Positions 62,507-64,000 of a stretch of 64,000 nucleotides of DNA are shown here, in pieces. The notes below the pieces were generated by a model that was given only the letters and a program-made list of their open reading frames with translations, had not been told where the DNA came from and searched no databases. The DNA lies in NCBI GenBank assembly GCA_947259885.1, contig CAMYNW010000008.1:1-64000 (forward strand), read 5' to 3'. Source of the stretch: an uncultured Gammaproteobacteria bacterium. GTDB lineage: Bacteria; Pseudomonadota; Gammaproteobacteria; Arenicellales; Poriferihabitantaceae. A program made the position numbers and the translations under genes. Every line of letters begins with the position of its first letter. The stretch's first letter is position 1.

Positions 62507-64000
62507 AGGTCTCCTTCTTCAAAATCACTTTTATTTTTCAATAACTCCGAGGAGATCTGATGAAGCCCCGTCCATTTTTGTTCAACATTTGGCAATTTAC
62601 CTCCCAATAGAGAATGAACAAGTACCTCATCCTCATCTAAATGCAATAGGCATCTGAAGCTCTCAAAGTCCAACCATCCGATTTGGCACAAACCAATTCC
62701 ATTGATACTGGCCGAGCATTCAAGAGCATGTGACATGGCACCTGCTTCTAAAGTTGCAAAATGTTGACTTTGTTCTGCATAAATTGGGGCGATAGCACCA
62801 AGTTTGACAACTAGAAAAATTGCAAAAGCAGCGCTATCGAAGATTGGTCGATTGATAAGCAAATCATATGAATGTTCAGGCACACTGCCTTTATTCGAAA
62901 CACAAATCAATTGATGATCTGCGGGATCGTAGTAATAAAAACCCTCTTCGAGACCCAGAATTGAATCCGCTTTAACAAATAAATATGTGCGTATAGGATA
63001 GAGACTACCAGCAGACGCGTAGCCATATTTCGGTTCAGCATTCAGTGCTACCTGTTTTAGGCATTCAATAAATTGACCAAAGGAACGCAAGCTCAGTGGC
63101 TCGTCAGAAAATGAACGGTGGCTGCGTCGATTTATCGATTTTTCTAAAGCTTCATCCTCCGAAGCTGGTAATACCACACGCCGCTGATTCGGTGCATTCG
63201 ATCTCAAATTGGCCCTACTTGATTTGAATCGGACCCGATCAGCTGGATCCATAATCGGTTCAAAATTGCTAACAATCTGGTGATAAATATCATCAGGATT
63301 TTTTTCGGGAGAACGTTGAATCCGAGTATCGAACTGCTGCAAGGAATCAAGAGTATTCGCCAGATCGACCGCAGTTGGATGGCTGTAGAGAGTGTCAATA
63401 GGAACCCGGCACTTGAATTCTGCTTCTATGTGGTTGCCAATTCTCACCATATCAACTGATGTTGCTCCAAGTTTTAACCAGTTCGCAGATGGATCAATAT
63501 TCTTTAGATTTAATATCTCTTCAATTATTTGCGTGGCGCGTTGGGCAGTTCGCTTAGCATGTTGTCTGAATTCAACGTTTTCTTGTTGTAACTCGAATGG
63601 ATTAGGCAGTGCGCCTCGATCCACTTTGCCATTAACCGTAAGTGGGAAATATTCGATTTCCACAAAAATTGATGGAACAAGATAGGCTGGAAGCCTGTTT
63701 GAAGCATATTCCTTTACTTCCAGCGTATCGAATTGTGCATCTCGCTTGGATGTAACGTACGCGACTAGACGCTTGTCCGCATACCGGTCTCCTAAAGCGC
63801 TGACTACCACTTCTTCCACTGACGGATGAGTTGCGATCGAGTGCTCTATTTCACCAAGTTCGACTCTATATCCTTGGATCTTTACCTGTGAGTCTTCACG
63901 CCCTAGAAACTCGATATTCCCATCAGGTAAGAAACGACCCAGATCTCCAGTACGATAAAGGCGCTGATGGGTGTTTGGATTGGTAATAAAACTCGATTCG
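62503..64000 (-). CDS. NRPS A-PCP-oxidase protein, 5' part beyond the window
   Basis: 498 residues are visible; the frame is open to base 64000, so the N-terminus is missing. The visible part starts at the end of an A domain: RLYRTGDLGRFLPDGN, FLGREDSQVKIQGYRVELGEI, and Lys in VNGKVDRGAL. PCP: WLKLGATSVDM, Ser about 181 of the visible part. From about 280 to 485 it is an FMN nitroreductase-fold oxidase of the NRPS Ox/SagB/McbC group: NRRSHRSF, YGYASAGSLYP, FYYYDP, LEAGAMSHALECSASINGIGLCQIG. The chain ends in an acidic tail (KNKSDFEEGDL) that could bind the TubC-type domain of the next protein. Ox domains usually aromatise thiazolines or oxazolines, but no cyclisation domain is in view. Confidence 0.93.
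   Translation of the reverse strand, partial: ESSFITNPNTHQRLYRTGDLGRFLPDGNIEFLGREDSQVKIQGYRVELGEIEHSIATHPSVEEVVVSALGDRYADKRLVAYVTSKRDAQFDTLEVKEYASNRLPAYLVPSIFVEIEYFPLTVNGKVDRGALPNPFELQQENVEFRQHAKRTAQRATQIIEEILNLKNIDPSANWLKLGATSVDMVRIGNHIEAEFKCRVPIDTLYSHPTAVDLANTLDSLQQFDTRIQRSPEKNPDDIYHQIVSNFEPIMDPADRVRFKSSRANLRSNAPNQRRVVLPASEDEALEKSINRRSHRSFSDEPLSLRSFGQFIECLKQVALNAEPKYGYASAGSLYPIRTYLFVKADSILGLEEGFYYYDPADHQLICVSNKGSVPEHSYDLLINRPIFDSAAFAIFLVVKLGAIAPIYAEQSQHFATLEAGAMSHALECSASINGIGLCQIGWLDFESFRCLLHLDEDEVLVHSLLGGKLPNVEQKWTGLHQISSELLKNKSDFEEGDL

Overview
The window looks like a chromosomal segment of a gammaproteobacterium. The order map-glnD (minus) against rpsB-tsf-pyrH-frr-uppS-cdsA-dxr-rseP-bamA-skp-lpxD-fabZ-lpxA-lpxB-rnhB-dnaE (plus) is the classical gammaproteobacterial block. 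tpiA-secG-tRNA-Leu(GAG) and a complete lipid A/BAM gene set also indicate a Gram-negative cell. The species cannot be named from the sequence.

Layout. 1-2.5 kb: an edge-truncated EamA transporter, a broken phytanoyl-CoA dioxygenase gene, a small secreted protein and a methyltransferase. 2.7-8 kb, minus strand: tRNA-Leu, secG, tpiA, an MFS transporter, an endonuclease/exonuclease/phosphatase-fold protein, and a translationally coupled sulfotransferase-like/class IV aminotransferase pair. 8.2-11.8 kb: an amidase and cobalt-type nitrile hydratase operon (alpha, beta, accessory subunit) followed by a HAD hydrolase. 11.8-18.1 kb: a beta-CASP metallo-hydrolase, a cobalamin nucleotide-loop cluster (cobT, phosphatase, cobS) whose 5' end abuts a probable IS5-family remnant, then a PhyH dioxygenase and a SAF-domain oxidoreductase. 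18.2-23.7 kb, minus strand: an outer-membrane barrel with a perfect CRP-type site upstream, a sugar-kinase-like phosphotransferase, glnD and map. 24-42.4 kb: the housekeeping block listed above, with a 16-bp tandem repeat between bamA and skp and an unusual acidic/lysine-rich tail on ribosomal protein S2.

42.6-64 kb is accessory. After dnaE, where accA often lies in this class, there is a TauE-like permease and then an AT-richer nonribosomal peptide synthetase (NRPS) locus that runs off the right edge. Hand-counted 60-base lines give 33-43% GC there against 48-58% in the core region. In transcription order the minus-strand genes are: [A]-PCP-Ox (partial), TubC-dock-C-A-PCP, then, beyond a plus-strand gene, a phytanoyl-dioxygenase/Rieske fusion, C-A-PCP, MaoC-MaoC-A-PCP, an oxalyl-CoA-synthetase-like A-PCP, and an aldo/keto reductase. 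A C-A-KR-PCP protein lies on the plus strand between the two minus-strand groups. Six adenylation domains are served by only three condensation domains, and no thioesterase, reductase release domain, MbtH protein or phosphopantetheinyl transferase is seen. This suggests a non-linear assembly line in which several residues are modified while tethered to free-standing A-PCP units. The PhyH-Rieske fusion and the double-hotdog dehydratase fused to an NRPS adenylation domain are the two most unusual architectures and the best candidates for an undescribed system.
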